Assembly (NCBI RefSeq): GCF_017874215.1
Contig: NZ_JAGGLB010000048.1
Span: 1-62,105, forward strand
Reading direction: 5' to 3'
Source of the DNA: Paenibacillus eucommiae
Lineage (GTDB): Bacteria; Bacillota; Bacilli; Paenibacillales; NBRC-103111
Length of the DNA: 62,105 bases
Both the position numbers and the translations under genes were made by a program. The notes beneath the pieces were generated by a model. That model was not told the origin of the DNA, made no database searches, and saw nothing but the letters and a program-made list of their open reading frames with translations. Below are positions 18,401-28,015 of the stretch, piece by piece (within the stretch, counting starts at the first letter, position 1; every line of letters starts with the position of its first letter).

Positions 18401-18435
18401 GAGCTTGCCGGAAAAATACCGGTAAGCTCTTTTTT
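18401..18435. terminator. Bidirectional terminator
   Basis: GAGCTTGCCGG pairs with CCGGTAAGCTC and is followed by TTTTTT on the plus strand. On the minus strand the stem is followed by CTTTTATATGG. It lies about 30 bases beyond the stop of the yciI-like gene and probably ends that leftward operon. Confidence 0.8.
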
Positions 18436-18462
18436 CTCCTTTTTATGCGTTTATGCGCAAGA

Positions 18463-18744
18463 TTATATGCTCAAGGCATCTTCCGCCCATTTAACAGCCC
18501 ATTCGTAAATTTCAAAGCTCCTTACTTTATGAATAATGAAAGGGTCCTGCTCGACCAGAAGCTTCACTTCCTCCAGCGAGTCTCCCTTATAGATGACTAG
18601 TCCACCCGGCCCGTCCAGCAGACGTCCATTTGCCGCCACCTTTCCTTCTGAACGCAGACGATCTAGATAAGCAATATGTGCCTCCAAATAAACGGGTCCA
18701 AGCTCCGGATTTAATGCCGGCAAAATTACAGCAAAATATGTCAT
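18463..18744 (-). CDS. YciI family protein
   Basis: A 93-residue protein of the YciI-like fold: an N-terminal MTYFAVILPA strand, HIAYLDRLRSEGKVAANGRL with the family histidine, GPGGLVIYKGDSLEEVKLLVEQDPF, and FEIYEWAVKW at the end. Family members are small enzymes or enzyme accessories with a conserved His/Asp pair. Its ATG overlaps the monooxygenase stop by four bases with a GGAGG site inside that gene, so it is coupled to monooxygenase 1. A role in handling the oxidised product is inference. Confidence 0.9.
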   Translation of the reverse strand: MTYFAVILPALNPELGPVYLEAHIAYLDRLRSEGKVAANGRLLDGPGGLVIYKGDSLEEVKLLVEQDPFIIHKVRSFEIYEWAVKWAEDALSI

Positions 18745-20141
18745 AACGACCCCACCTCCTTGTTTCTATTTCTATTTGCTGCTTCAGCCTCTGCGAGTAT
18801 TCTTCCTGGATGATCCTTGCTTAGATAAGGGCCTTCACCGAAAATTTTCTCCCGGTATGTGCCTTCACGATATTCGGTTTGTACCAGACCTCTGCTTTGC
18901 AATTCGGGAATAACCAGCTCCACAAATTCATTAAGCGTCCCAGGCTGGATGATATGGCCAATATTAAAGCCGTCTACTCCGGTTTCAGCCACAAAGCTTT
19001 CCATCACATCAGCAATTTGCCCAGGACTCCCAATCGTTAAAGAGCTGGTACCAAAAGCAAAGAAATTAGCCAATTGCTCGGAAGACCATTTCTTATTTGG
19101 ATCCGAACGTCGGAAAGACTCAATAATTCCGTGATTATCGCGTTTTTCCACAAATTCCAGCAGCTTATCCGGACCATATTGAGAGAAATCAATGCCGGAC
19201 CATGCGCCTAACAAAGCGAAAATGCCTTCTGGACTCGAATATTTCAAAAAGTCTTCGTAGCGGCTCTGCGCTTCTTGAACGGTACGGCCTACAATCGGCG
19301 TCAATTTAGGGAAAAAGAATATTTTCGAAGGATCACGTCCTTGTTTTTCTGCACGCTCACGAATATCATTGACGATAAATTTCGTGGCGGCTGCCGTCGG
19401 AGTATTCAAAAAGATACTTTCCGCATGCTTGGCGGCAAACTCCCTTCCTCTCGTAGAGTTGCCAGCCTGGAAAAGCAGCGGAGTCCGCTGCGGCGAAGGC
19501 TCTGTCAGATGAATGCCAGGGACTTGAAAATAAGCTCCCTTATGCCCGATATCATGAACCTTGGACGGATCTGTATACATCCGCTTCGCTGTGTCCTGCA
19601 CAACAGCATCGTGCTCCCAGCTGGCTTCCCACAGCTTATACACAACATCCATATACTCGTCTCCGCGATCATAGCGGTCAATGAGTCCCATCTGCTGCTC
19701 CATGCCGTAATTTTTAGCCGCGCTATCAATATTGGAGGTAACGATGTTCCAGCCGATCCGGCCTTTGGTCAAGTGATCCAGCGTAGACATCTTGCGGGAA
19801 AGTGCATAAGGATGCTCATAGGTGGTAGAAAAGGTGGCGGCAAATCCCAAATGTTTCGTAACTGCAGCCATTGCCGGGATCAGATAGCTCGGATCGTTTA
19901 AAGGCACCTGTATCGTCTGCCGGATGGCAGTGTCCATACTGCCTTGGTACGTATCATAAACGCCTAGCATATCTGCAAAAAAGATCGCGTCAAACTTTCC
20001 GCGTTCCAATGTCTTGGCCAGCTCGATCCAATAGTTAAGATCGGTATATTCCTGTCCCCTGTCTTCCGGATGAGCCCACATTCCTGGTGACGCAGTAGGC
20101 CCGGCAATGGTTATTACATTTAAATAAATTCGTTTGCCCAT
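18741..20141 (-). CDS. FMN-dependent monooxygenase, NtaA/SnaA/DszA family (1)
   Basis: A 466-residue TIM-barrel flavin monooxygenase of the bacterial luciferase superfamily, NtaA/SnaA/SoxA(DszA)/DmoA subgroup. These two-component enzymes use reduced FMN from a separate reductase to cleave C-N or C-S bonds. Typical segments: RGKFDAIFFADMLGVYD (48-64), TFSTTYEHPYALSRKMSTLDH, GRIGWNIVTS, QRTPLLFQAGNS and REFAAKHAESIFLN. No reductase gene is in the window. Third gene of an operon (monooxygenase 2, ABC ATPase, this gene, yciI-like). The sulfur-import context makes an organosulfur substrate likely but unproven. Confidence 0.92.
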   Translation of the reverse strand: MGKRIYLNVITIAGPTASPGMWAHPEDRGQEYTDLNYWIELAKTLERGKFDAIFFADMLGVYDTYQGSMDTAIRQTIQVPLNDPSYLIPAMAAVTKHLGFAATFSTTYEHPYALSRKMSTLDHLTKGRIGWNIVTSNIDSAAKNYGMEQQMGLIDRYDRGDEYMDVVYKLWEASWEHDAVVQDTAKRMYTDPSKVHDIGHKGAYFQVPGIHLTEPSPQRTPLLFQAGNSTRGREFAAKHAESIFLNTPTAAATKFIVNDIRERAEKQGRDPSKIFFFPKLTPIVGRTVQEAQSRYEDFLKYSSPEGIFALLGAWSGIDFSQYGPDKLLEFVEKRDNHGIIESFRRSDPNKKWSSEQLANFFAFGTSSLTIGSPGQIADVMESFVAETGVDGFNIGHIIQPGTLNEFVELVIPELQSRGLVQTEYREGTYREKIFGEGPYLSKDHPGRILAEAEAANRNRNKEVGSL

Positions 20142-20193
20142 AAGCTGGCTGCACCTCTTTTTGTGTTTTATTATTGGATAGCAATTATTTGCA

Positions 20194-21015
20194 CTAATGT
20201 TTCAAAGCTTCATTAACACGAGTGACTATTTCACTAAACGCAGACGTTGTACGAAACCCTTCCTCCCGCGGGAATGGGACTGGTACGTCAATCTGTTGAG
20301 CAATTTTACCAGGACGCGGAGTCATTACCGCAATTCTGGTGGAGAGAAAAACCGCTTCAAAGACGTTGTGAGTGACGAACAGCACCGTCATTTTAGGATT
20401 CTTTTGCCAAATAGCCAGCAGCTCATGCTGCAGCGTTTGCCGCGTTATTTCATCCAAAGCTCCAAAAGGCTCATCCATCAGCAGCAGCCCAGGATGGGCA
20501 ATGAGCGATCTGGCAATGGACACCCTCATCTTCATCCCGCCTGACAGCTGCCGGGGCAGCGACTTGTGGTAATCCTGGAGTCCGACTAGCTCAAGCACTC
20601 TGTGGGCTTCCTCCCGCTGCGTTTTTTTGGGAACTCCGCGCAGTTGGAGCGGAAGGGTCACGTTATCAATGACACTGCACCAAGGCATTAACGTGGCATC
20701 CTGAAAAACAAAGGATAATTGACTGCTTTTGCGCGCTGCCTCCGGAGTCCCTCCCATCACCTGCAGGCTGCCACCGCTCGGTTCGCTAAGACCGGCAATC
20801 AAACGGAATATGGTAGATTTGCCACAGCCCGAGGGCCCCACGAAGGAGACGAATTCACCCTCCTTAATGTGCAGATTGGCATCTTGAACAGCAACAGTGC
20901 CGCCAGGATATATTTTCTCAACTTGCTGCAGCTCGACTAACGTTTGCCGATCGGATAGCCTTGAAAAAGGCTGGGCTGAAGCTTCAATTAATTTTTCCTG
21001 TGAAATGGCCATCAT
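20194..21015 (-). CDS. ABC importer ATPase, SsuB/TauB/ThiZ type
   Basis: A 273-residue ATPase with Walker A GPSGCGKST, Q-loop FVFQDATLMPW (the form typical of nitrate/sulfonate/taurine importers), signature LSGGMKMR, Walker B LLLMDEPFGALDE and H-loop VTHNVFEAV. Its start overlaps the monooxygenase 2 stop (ATGATG, either ATG usable) with GGAGGG six to nine bases upstream. No permease or binding protein is encoded next to it; the matching SBP and permease genes lie 13-15 kb away at 34441-36382. Together they would make one importer. Confidence 0.93.
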   Translation of the reverse strand: MMAISQEKLIEASAQPFSRLSDRQTLVELQQVEKIYPGGTVAVQDANLHIKEGEFVSFVGPSGCGKSTIFRLIAGLSEPSGGSLQVMGGTPEAARKSSQLSFVFQDATLMPWCSVIDNVTLPLQLRGVPKKTQREEAHRVLELVGLQDYHKSLPRQLSGGMKMRVSIARSLIAHPGLLLMDEPFGALDEITRQTLQHELLAIWQKNPKMTVLFVTHNVFEAVFLSTRIAVMTPRPGKIAQQIDVPVPFPREEGFRTTSAFSEIVTRVNEALKH

Positions 21016-22394
21016 GTCCGCCCTCCTGTAACTCTGCTTCCGGGATGCTGGGGTGCCAGATATGACGTTTTGCCAAACAATTTTTCGCGGAAGGTGCCCT
21101 TCTCATAAACTGACTGGACGCGCTCTCTGCGCTGCAGCTCGGGAACTGCAAGGTCGATAAAGGACTCGAACGTCCCCGGTCTGGTGATGTAGGCTATGTT
21201 GAAACCGTCCACCCCCGTCTCATCGACAAAAGCTTCCAGTTGATCGGCAATCTGCACGGGTGTCCCCACGATTAACGAGCCAACTCCGCCAAAGGCAAAA
21301 TACTTCGCTAATTCATCCACGGACCAGGCTTGATCCGCATAATTCCGGCCAAAAAAATCGGCCAAATAAGTGCTGCTGTTACGTTCCTCACCTTTGCGGA
21401 TAAATGCCAGCAGCTCCTCAGCTCCAAACTTGGAGAAATCCATGCCTACCCAGGCGGATAATAAGGAAAGGGCCCCCTCCGTGCTGGAATGCTCCAGAAA
21501 ACTTCTCAGCTGATGCTGCGCTTCTTCTTCCGTCGCTGCCACAACAGGGTTCAATTTCGGAAAAAATAGTACATCCTCCGGATTCCTCCCATTTCGCTCG
21601 GCACGCTCCCGGATGTCCTGAACGAGAAATCGCGTTTCCTTCACCGTCATGGCGTTCAAAAAAATACATTCAGCATGCTTCGCTGCAAATTCTCTCCCGC
21701 GGTCGGATGAACCGGCCTGGAACAAAACTGGTGTCCGCTGCGGTGATGGCTCGCACAAATGAATGCCTGGCACCTTAAAGTACTTGCCTTCATGCCGAAT
21801 GTCGTGCACCTTCGCGGGGTTCGTATACATCTTATTTGCCATATCCCGCACCACTGCGTCCTCTTCCCAGCTAGCCTGCCACAGCTTGTAGCACACCTCC
21901 AAATATTCGTCCCCCCGGTCATAACGCTCATCGTGTTGGATCTGTTTATCCAAACCATAATTCCGGGCAGCGCTCTCGAGATTCGATGTCACCATATTCC
22001 AGCCCATTCTTCCGCCCGTCAGATGATCCAGGGTTGACATTTTCCGTGCTAAGGAATAAGGATGCTCATACGTTAAAGACACAGTCACGGCAAAGCTCAA
22101 ATGCTCAGTAACAGCAGCCATCGCCGGCACAGCATAAGTCGGATCATTAATCGGCAAATATAACCCTTCACGCACCGCAGTATCGCGGCTGTTCTGATAA
22201 ACATCATAGACACCAAGAATATCAGCAAAAAATACAGCATCGAACTTTCCCCGTTCAAGCAACTGGGCAAGCTCCGTCCAATAATCCAAATCCTTGTAAC
22301 GGTCCACCCGATTATCAGGATAAGTCCAAAGGCCCGCGTTATCCTGAACGGGATTTGCCATTTCCACCGCATTTAATCGTATTCTTTTCTTCAA
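21012..22394 (-). CDS. FMN-dependent monooxygenase, NtaA/SnaA/DszA family (2)
   Basis: A 460-residue paralogue of the gene at 18741. The start is taken as TTG 22394 (product MKKRIRLNAVE) because GATGAGGTG is correctly spaced and sister genes start the same way; a GTG nine bases upstream overlaps that site. Signature segments: GKFDAVFFADILGVYD, VTVSLTYEHPYSLARKMSTLDH, GRMGWNMVTSNL, RTPVLFQAGSSDRGREFAAKHAE. First gene of the four-gene operon; its 210-base leader holds a promoter, hairpins and a terminator. Confidence 0.92.
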   Translation of the reverse strand: MKKRIRLNAVEMANPVQDNAGLWTYPDNRVDRYKDLDYWTELAQLLERGKFDAVFFADILGVYDVYQNSRDTAVREGLYLPINDPTYAVPAMAAVTEHLSFAVTVSLTYEHPYSLARKMSTLDHLTGGRMGWNMVTSNLESAARNYGLDKQIQHDERYDRGDEYLEVCYKLWQASWEEDAVVRDMANKMYTNPAKVHDIRHEGKYFKVPGIHLCEPSPQRTPVLFQAGSSDRGREFAAKHAECIFLNAMTVKETRFLVQDIRERAERNGRNPEDVLFFPKLNPVVAATEEEAQHQLRSFLEHSSTEGALSLLSAWVGMDFSKFGAEELLAFIRKGEERNSSTYLADFFGRNYADQAWSVDELAKYFAFGGVGSLIVGTPVQIADQLEAFVDETGVDGFNIAYITRPGTFESFIDLAVPELQRRERVQSVYEKGTFREKLFGKTSYLAPQHPGSRVTGGRT

Positions 22395-22469
22395 AGCAAA
22401 CACCTCATCTTCTTTCGTTTCAGCTTTTGTTTCAACTTCATTTCAACAAAAACAAGCAATACCTTACTT

Positions 22470-22481
22470 TTCCTATGAAAT
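22470..22481. promoter_or_regulatory. Shared sulfur-operon dyad, site 1
   Basis: TTTCCTATGAAA, 76 bases upstream of monooxygenase 2. The core TTCCTATGNA recurs upstream of the metY-like gene (37852) and monooxygenase 5 (41453). Form: (A/T)TTC-N4-GAA(A/T). Confidence 0.5.
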
Positions 22482-22504
22482 AACTCGGTTATATGGATAC
22501 AAAA

Positions 22505-22556
22505 ATACCTGGAAGTCCCGCTTTTATAAGCAGAACTGATCCAGGTATTATACCTG
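22505..22556 (-). promoter_or_regulatory. Leader terminator/attenuator candidate of the monooxygenase 2 operon
   Basis: On the minus strand ATACCTGGATCAG...TCCAGGTAT (22548-22505) forms a long stem followed by TTTTTGTA. The 5' arm can instead pair with CAGGTAT just before it (22542-22556 is a 15-base palindrome), so two exclusive structures are possible. It lies between a good promoter (22625-22653) and the operon's first gene. It could also serve as the terminator of the upstream RND gene (stop 22721). No known riboswitch consensus was recognised. Confidence 0.55.
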
Positions 22557-22624
22557 AAGTGAGGCGTTTGACAATTGCATCAATCACCGGCTTCAAAGCA
22601 GTGAAGCCCTTCCGTGTTGCGTTT

Positions 22625-22653
22625 ATTTTACTATATAGAGCACATTTTTTCAA
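22625..22653 (-). promoter_or_regulatory. Predicted promoter of the monooxygenase 2 operon leader
   Basis: On the minus strand TTGAAA (22653-22648), a 17-base spacer and TAAAAT (22630-22625) match the vegetative consensus well. The transcript would begin near 22618 and run through a GGCTTC...GAAGCC hairpin and then the attenuator-like terminator before reaching the first gene. Confidence 0.6.
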
Positions 22654-22720
22654 TACCCAGTTTTTCTATGCTTTAACAAGGATTTAACTTGGATGTTAGT
22701 TGAAAATTAGATGCTTATGT

Positions 22721-25700
22721 TCAAAAGGTTTCGACCTCCTGGGCTTTACGTTTCTTCCATGCCATTTCATAAATAACCGGAACGACGATCAATGTCAATA
22801 GAGTTGAGGTGAAGAGACCCCCGATTACTGTAATAGCCAAACCACCGGATATGAGGCTCGTCGATGAGCCAGATAAGGCAAGTGGCACTAAGGCTAGCAT
22901 CGTTGCACAAGCCGTCATCAGAATCGGTCTCAACCGGGTTCTCGACGCCTCCACAATCGCTTCTCTCAGCGGAATGCCTGATTTGCGGTTTTTCTCAACA
23001 CGATCAAGCAGCACAACTGCATTGGTAACGACAATGCCCACCAACATCAACATACCGATCATCGCGCTCATGGATAAGGCTTGCCCTGTAATCAGCAGTG
23101 CCCCGAGAGCACCTACAGGAATGAACATCAGCGAAGACATAATAATGATTGGAGTCAGCAAACCGCCGAACGTAATGCTCATCACCAGAAAAACAAGTCC
23201 GACTGCGACAACCATGGCAATTCCCAGACCGGTGAAGCCCTCTATAATCATGTCCATACCTCCGCCGAACTTAACCTCGACTCCGTCAGGCAGCGCCAGA
23301 CTTTTGACGTCCTTTTCCACCTGCTTTGTTACTGCTCCTGCATCTGAGCCTTTGATTTTCCCACTCACTTTAGCATACGTAAGCCCATCCTCGTGGTTCA
23401 CCGTAATCAGGGCTTTCTGCTCCTTGAGGTCGGCAATATCTTTGAGCTTCATCATCCCTGCTGCTGTGGGGATATCTATATTCTCCAGCACATCCTTGGA
23501 AGTGACTTGCTGTTCGTAAGTCAATATAAGCTCTCTGTCTGTATCATCCAGTTTGTAGGTGCCCACACCCATAGGGTTCAGTTGCTCATTCACAATCGAC
23601 ATAACGGCAAAGGCGTTAACATTAGCATCGATTCCCTTCTGATTCAGCGATAATACCCATTTGGGAGTTACCTCGTTCATGTTGTTGCCAATATCCTTGA
23701 GCTCCGTGTTCTGCTTCATTAGATCTTCAACCTGCTTAGCCGCTGCTGCTAATTTGTCCACTTGATTGGAATACAAGCTGATTTCTATATTGTTGCCAGT
23801 CGGCAAGCCAGCTTGTTCTCCTTCTCTGATGACTACTGTTGTTTCAGCCACTTCTGCTGCTGCAATAGCTGGAAGCTCTGCGCTTGCTTTATCGACCATT
23901 TGCTCCATATCCGCGGATGAGGAGAATTGTGCTGTTATCGATGCCTGATTTTTGCCCCCTCCAGAGGTCAAGGAATCCGATACAGCACCGCCGATACTGA
24001 CTTGATAGCTTTCTATTCCGTTCATCCCTTTGAGATAGCTTTCAATCTTTTGGCTGACTGCATCCGTTTGCCCTCTCTCACTCTTGGCAGGCAAGGTAAT
24101 CTCGATTGTCGCTGTAGGGACTGAGCCTGCCGGCAGGAATGCGACACCTAGCAGCGGGATCGTGCTGAGAGAAGCGACCAGCAGGACAATGGATACACCA
24201 AGAACTGTTTTCTTCCGCTGTAAAGCTGCGCGAATCCATTTCTCAAACGTATCGGCCATTCGTCCGCCTTCTTTATGCGGCTTAACCCGCTGAAAAAATT
24301 TCGCACCCAACACTGGAATCAGCATGACGGCAACTAACAGCGAGCTCAAAATGGAAATAACGACGGCAAGTGAAAACGGCCGAAAAAACTCCCCAATAAT
24401 GCCATGAACAAACGCCAGTGGTGCAAATACAACAACCGTTGCAATGGTGGAGGAAAATACAGCGCCGCTGACTTCCTTGGTCGCTTTATAGGCCAGCTCT
24501 TTTCCCTTCATCTCATTGCCCTTCTCATGCCGCCATCTGTAAATATTCTCAATAACGACGATGCTATCATCCACAATCCGCCCAATGGAGACCGCGATTC
24601 CCCCAAGCGTCATAATATTAAGTGAATAACCCATCTGGTTCATCAGTGCAATCGTAGCAAAAATCGATATGGGCAGCGACAGGATAGAAATGAGGGTTGC
24701 CCGAATATTGCGCAGGAAGAGAAAAATAATTAGAATACAGAACAAAGCTCCGAATAAGCCTTCTTTAATAAGGGTTGAAACAGATTCCTTAATTTCTTTA
24801 CCTTGATCCATAATTACATGGACATTGAAATCGCCCTTTTCCTGATAAGAGGCAATTACCTGCTTAACCTCGTCGGCAACGTCGGCCGTATTGGCATCCT
24901 GATTTTTCATAACTTCGATAACGAAACTGGATTCACCATTAAATCTCGTAATTTCATTTTGGTTGGAGACTGTCGTGATGACAGCTATGTCTGAAAGCCT
25001 GACGATATTATCGCCTGCTGGTTGTAAGGCAGCTGCTCCCTCTACCTGGACGTTTGGAGCTGCTCCAAGAGGAAGCTGTTTAATTTGCTCTATGGACTGG
25101 AGCGTTCCGACCAGCCGGATCGGTATCGTCGTCTCTTCCTCGTTCACAGAACCGAGGGGCAAACCATAATCAAGTGCTTGTATGGCGCTTTGAATCGTGC
25201 TTAATGAAATCCCATTTTGCTGCGCCTTTATTTTATCTACAACAATGTTTAGCTGCTCGGATTTCGTTCCTTTCAAAACTGCAGAGCTGACACCCTCTAA
25301 TTTCTTCATTTTGGGAAGAATCTCATTTTCCAGCTTGCTTGCCAGCCCATCCGCATCATCCTTGGATGAGAACACAGCCGCTTGATAAATCGGCGCCGCT
25401 CCAGCGGATAAGCGCTGTGTCGTGATTTTCACCTTGTCTGGTAAATTAATTTTATTCAGTGCGTTCTCGATTTCTCCGGAAAGCTTGTCCATATTGGAAC
25501 CGAAGGGAAATTGGATAAATAAGTTAGACATATTTTCAGAGGATGTACTCATTAGGGAATCATAACCTTTGAAGTTTTTTAGACTGTCCTCAATCGGCTT
25601 TGTAACCCCGCTTTCCATTTCCTCCGTTGATGCCCCAGGACTTATGGCAATTACGGCTACTGCCGGAAATTCCAGGTCCGGGAAGGTCTGCTGCTTGATT

Positions 25701-25795
25701 TGTGTTGCGGCGTAAAACCCGTAGCCTAGTACCAGCATACACAAAAGAATAATAGCTGCCCCATTTTTTAAACTAAATTTACTTATGGTGTTCAT
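22721..25795 (-). CDS. RND efflux transporter, SwrC/YerP-like
   Basis: A 1024-residue resistance-nodulation-division pump of the kind found in Gram-positives (B. subtilis SwrC/YerP, surfactin self-resistance). Visible: an N-terminal membrane helix, PGASTEEMESGVTKPIED and the porter domains, and helix 4 with the proton relay region (GGIAVSIGRIVDDSIVVIEN, the family's paired aspartates). The second repeat ends in GIVVTNAVVLLDRVEK and PILMTACATMLALVPLAL. No membrane-fusion or outer-membrane partner is present. It lies 69 bases after the kinase gene, so the two-component system probably controls it. Substrates are likely amphiphilic. Confidence 0.93.
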   Translation of the reverse strand: MNTISKFSLKNGAAIILLCMLVLGYGFYAATQIKQQTFPDLEFPAVAVIAISPGASTEEMESGVTKPIEDSLKNFKGYDSLMSTSSENMSNLFIQFPFGSNMDKLSGEIENALNKINLPDKVKITTQRLSAGAAPIYQAAVFSSKDDADGLASKLENEILPKMKKLEGVSSAVLKGTKSEQLNIVVDKIKAQQNGISLSTIQSAIQALDYGLPLGSVNEEETTIPIRLVGTLQSIEQIKQLPLGAAPNVQVEGAAALQPAGDNIVRLSDIAVITTVSNQNEITRFNGESSFVIEVMKNQDANTADVADEVKQVIASYQEKGDFNVHVIMDQGKEIKESVSTLIKEGLFGALFCILIIFLFLRNIRATLISILSLPISIFATIALMNQMGYSLNIMTLGGIAVSIGRIVDDSIVVIENIYRWRHEKGNEMKGKELAYKATKEVSGAVFSSTIATVVVFAPLAFVHGIIGEFFRPFSLAVVISILSSLLVAVMLIPVLGAKFFQRVKPHKEGGRMADTFEKWIRAALQRKKTVLGVSIVLLVASLSTIPLLGVAFLPAGSVPTATIEITLPAKSERGQTDAVSQKIESYLKGMNGIESYQVSIGGAVSDSLTSGGGKNQASITAQFSSSADMEQMVDKASAELPAIAAAEVAETTVVIREGEQAGLPTGNNIEISLYSNQVDKLAAAAKQVEDLMKQNTELKDIGNNMNEVTPKWVLSLNQKGIDANVNAFAVMSIVNEQLNPMGVGTYKLDDTDRELILTYEQQVTSKDVLENIDIPTAAGMMKLKDIADLKEQKALITVNHEDGLTYAKVSGKIKGSDAGAVTKQVEKDVKSLALPDGVEVKFGGGMDMIIEGFTGLGIAMVVAVGLVFLVMSITFGGLLTPIIIMSSLMFIPVGALGALLITGQALSMSAMIGMLMLVGIVVTNAVVLLDRVEKNRKSGIPLREAIVEASRTRLRPILMTACATMLALVPLALSGSSTSLISGGLAITVIGGLFTSTLLTLIVVPVIYEMAWKKRKAQEVETF

Positions 25796-25864
25796 TTGAA
25801 AATCTCCTCTCCTCTATCTGGAGACATTATAACCTTTGAATTTGTCCGCACTGTGAACGTCAGG

Positions 25865-27217
25865 TTACATTTTTTCTTCTAGAGGAGCTTCAGGGAGAGT
25901 AACTGTAAACTTCGTTCCCTCACCTACACGGCTGGAAACTTGTATGTCGCTTTGGTGCAGATCCGCAATACGCTTAACTATCGACAGGCCAATGCCGCTC
26001 CCGTGCACCGAACCATCTCTGGATTTGTCCACCTTGTAAAAGGCTTTGAAAATAGAGCTGAATTCAGCTTCCGGTATACCTTTGCCGCTATCCGTAAAGG
26101 CTACAACAATCTGGTCTTTCTTTTTAGCTGCGCTGATCTGGACCGTTCCGCCTTCACCCGTAAATTTGATACAATTACTGAGCAAGTTATTCCATAACTG
26201 ATTCAGTCTGTCCTCATCCGCGCATATATCGATTTCATCTAATTCAAGCTCTACATTTAGTTTTTTAGCTGTCCATTGCGGCTCATAGGCGATAACGACT
26301 TTTCTTAGCTGCTCATCGAGCGGATAATGACGGGGATGCAGCTGAAGATGCTCACTTTCCAGGGAAGACAATTGAAGTAGTGACTCGCTCAAGCGGGAAA
26401 GCCGCATGCTTTCCTCTTCAATGATGCTCAGCAGGCGGATGCGGGCAGGTTCATCCATTTTTTTGTGCATAAGCGCTTGTGTGAAGCCTTTAATTGAAGT
26501 AAGCGGGGACTGGATTTCATGAGACACATTGGATACAAACTGCTGCCTGATCTGCTCCAGCATGCCTAATTCCTTGGCCATTTGATTGAAGCTTGCGGTC
26601 AGCTGTCCGATTTCATCCTTCCGTTTCGTCTGTAATTGAATGCTGAAATCGCCCTTTGCCATTCTGCGGGTCGCTCTTGTCAGACGCTGAAGCGGTGTCA
26701 CGATATATCTGGCCGCAATCAGAATCAGCACACAGCCGAAAAAAAGGATAATAGAAAGCTGGGCTAAGCCTCCGAGCAGAAATTCTTCCCTAGGAGCAAT
26801 AAATAAAGCGTGTGGTAATCCTTTCACTTGAAAAGGAAGTCCAATCATCACTTTGCCAGGACCGAAATCACTGCGGTACACGCCACCCTTAAGCACATAT
26901 TCTAGCTGTTCAGTGCTGATTTGGATCTCTTCACTGTTCGGCAGGATGCTTTCAAACAGCAGCTTATCCTCCGTATAAATTTTGAGCGTATATACAGGAA
27001 TCGCCATCAACCCTTGCATAATAGCCTCCAGGCTAGCCTGATCCGACTCTTCAATGGAGTGGATAATCGCTTTGCCACCCACAATTAAACTGTCTTGCTT
27101 TTCCAATTCTAATTTTTTGCCATAAAACCAATAATCCACGACGACAGTAAGCACAAGACTCATTAAAATAACACCCAGAAAAGTGAGAACCACTCGCACA
27201 TAAAGCGATTTAATCAT
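25865..27217 (-). CDS. Sensor histidine kinase controlling the RND pump
   Basis: A 450-residue kinase: membrane helix (8-30), extracytoplasmic sensor of about 110 residues, second helix (150-170), HAMP (172-225), H-box VSHEIQSPLTSIKGF near residue 232 (note Gln for Arg/Leu in the usual HELRTPL), N-box NLLSNCIKFTG, G1 DSGKGIPE and G2 GSGIGLSI. It overlaps the response regulator gene by eight bases and precedes the RND pump in the same direction. A detergent, peptide or lipid stimulus is plausible. Confidence 0.93.
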   Translation of the reverse strand: MIKSLYVRVVLTFLGVILMSLVLTVVVDYWFYGKKLELEKQDSLIVGGKAIIHSIEESDQASLEAIMQGLMAIPVYTLKIYTEDKLLFESILPNSEEIQISTEQLEYVLKGGVYRSDFGPGKVMIGLPFQVKGLPHALFIAPREEFLLGGLAQLSIILFFGCVLILIAARYIVTPLQRLTRATRRMAKGDFSIQLQTKRKDEIGQLTASFNQMAKELGMLEQIRQQFVSNVSHEIQSPLTSIKGFTQALMHKKMDEPARIRLLSIIEEESMRLSRLSESLLQLSSLESEHLQLHPRHYPLDEQLRKVVIAYEPQWTAKKLNVELELDEIDICADEDRLNQLWNNLLSNCIKFTGEGGTVQISAAKKKDQIVVAFTDSGKGIPEAEFSSIFKAFYKVDKSRDGSVHGSGIGLSIVKRIADLHQSDIQVSSRVGEGTKFTVTLPEAPLEEKM

Positions 27218-27893
27218 GGAGTACCTCTAACCGGTATCCGAGCCCGCGGTGCGTTACAATTCGGAAGTCATCCCCATATTCAACAAAACGTTCCCGCAAA
27301 CGTTTGATGTGCGTATCAACGGTCCGCTGGTCTCCATCATACTCATACCCCCATAATTGCTGGATGAGCATATCACGTGTGAACAATTGACCCGGGTAGC
27401 TGGCTAATTTATAAAGCAGCTCAAATTCCTTAAGAGGAAGCGTCGCCGTTTGGCCCGTATGTTCGAAAATAACCGTATAACTCTGCTTATCCAGCACGAC
27501 TTTTCCCAGTTTAATAATCTGCGAGGTTGATATCCGGTATCGCTTAAGCAAAGCCTTGACACGCATAACCAGCTCCATCGGCTCAAAAGGCTTGACCAAA
27601 TAATCATCCGTTCCGAGCTGAAACCCTTTGATTTTATCCGTAGGCTCCCCCTTCGCAGTAATCATCAATAAAGGCTTGTCCCCCGAATCCCTAAGTCTGC
27701 GGCACAGCTCCCAGCCATCCATATGCGGCATCATCACATCCAACACGACCAAATCGACCGGAAACTGTGTTACATAATTCCACGCATCCTCTCCATTGGA
27801 TTGCTCAACAACATCCATCCCCTCATCCTCCAAATAAAGCCTTACCAATTCACGGATATGTGCCTCATCATCTACTACCAAAACGGTTGTCAT
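27210..27893 (-). CDS. OmpR-type response regulator
   Basis: The start is ATG 27893 (MTTVLVVDDE), preceded by GGGGAGATCACGATC. The 227-residue product has a receiver domain with VDDE, phosphorylation site VLDVMMPHMDG (about residue 51), MITAKGE and YLVKPFEP. A winged-helix domain ends in the usual DTHIKRLRERF and THRGLGYRL segments. First gene of a regulator-kinase-pump operon. The region upstream is repeat-rich and no operator was recognised. Confidence 0.94.
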   Translation of the reverse strand: MTTVLVVDDEAHIRELVRLYLEDEGMDVVEQSNGEDAWNYVTQFPVDLVVLDVMMPHMDGWELCRRLRDSGDKPLLMITAKGEPTDKIKGFQLGTDDYLVKPFEPMELVMRVKALLKRYRISTSQIIKLGKVVLDKQSYTVIFEHTGQTATLPLKEFELLYKLASYPGQLFTRDMLIQQLWGYEYDGDQRTVDTHIKRLRERFVEYGDDFRIVTHRGLGYRLEVLHD

Positions 27894-28015
27894 GATCGTG
27901 ATCTCCCCTGTTCTGCCTCTAAACTCCATCAAAAAGTCATGTAAGTCATGTAAATCATGTAATATAAAATATTACACAAGAAAAGTGAACTCAATGTGTA
28001 CGTCAGGTTACAAAT

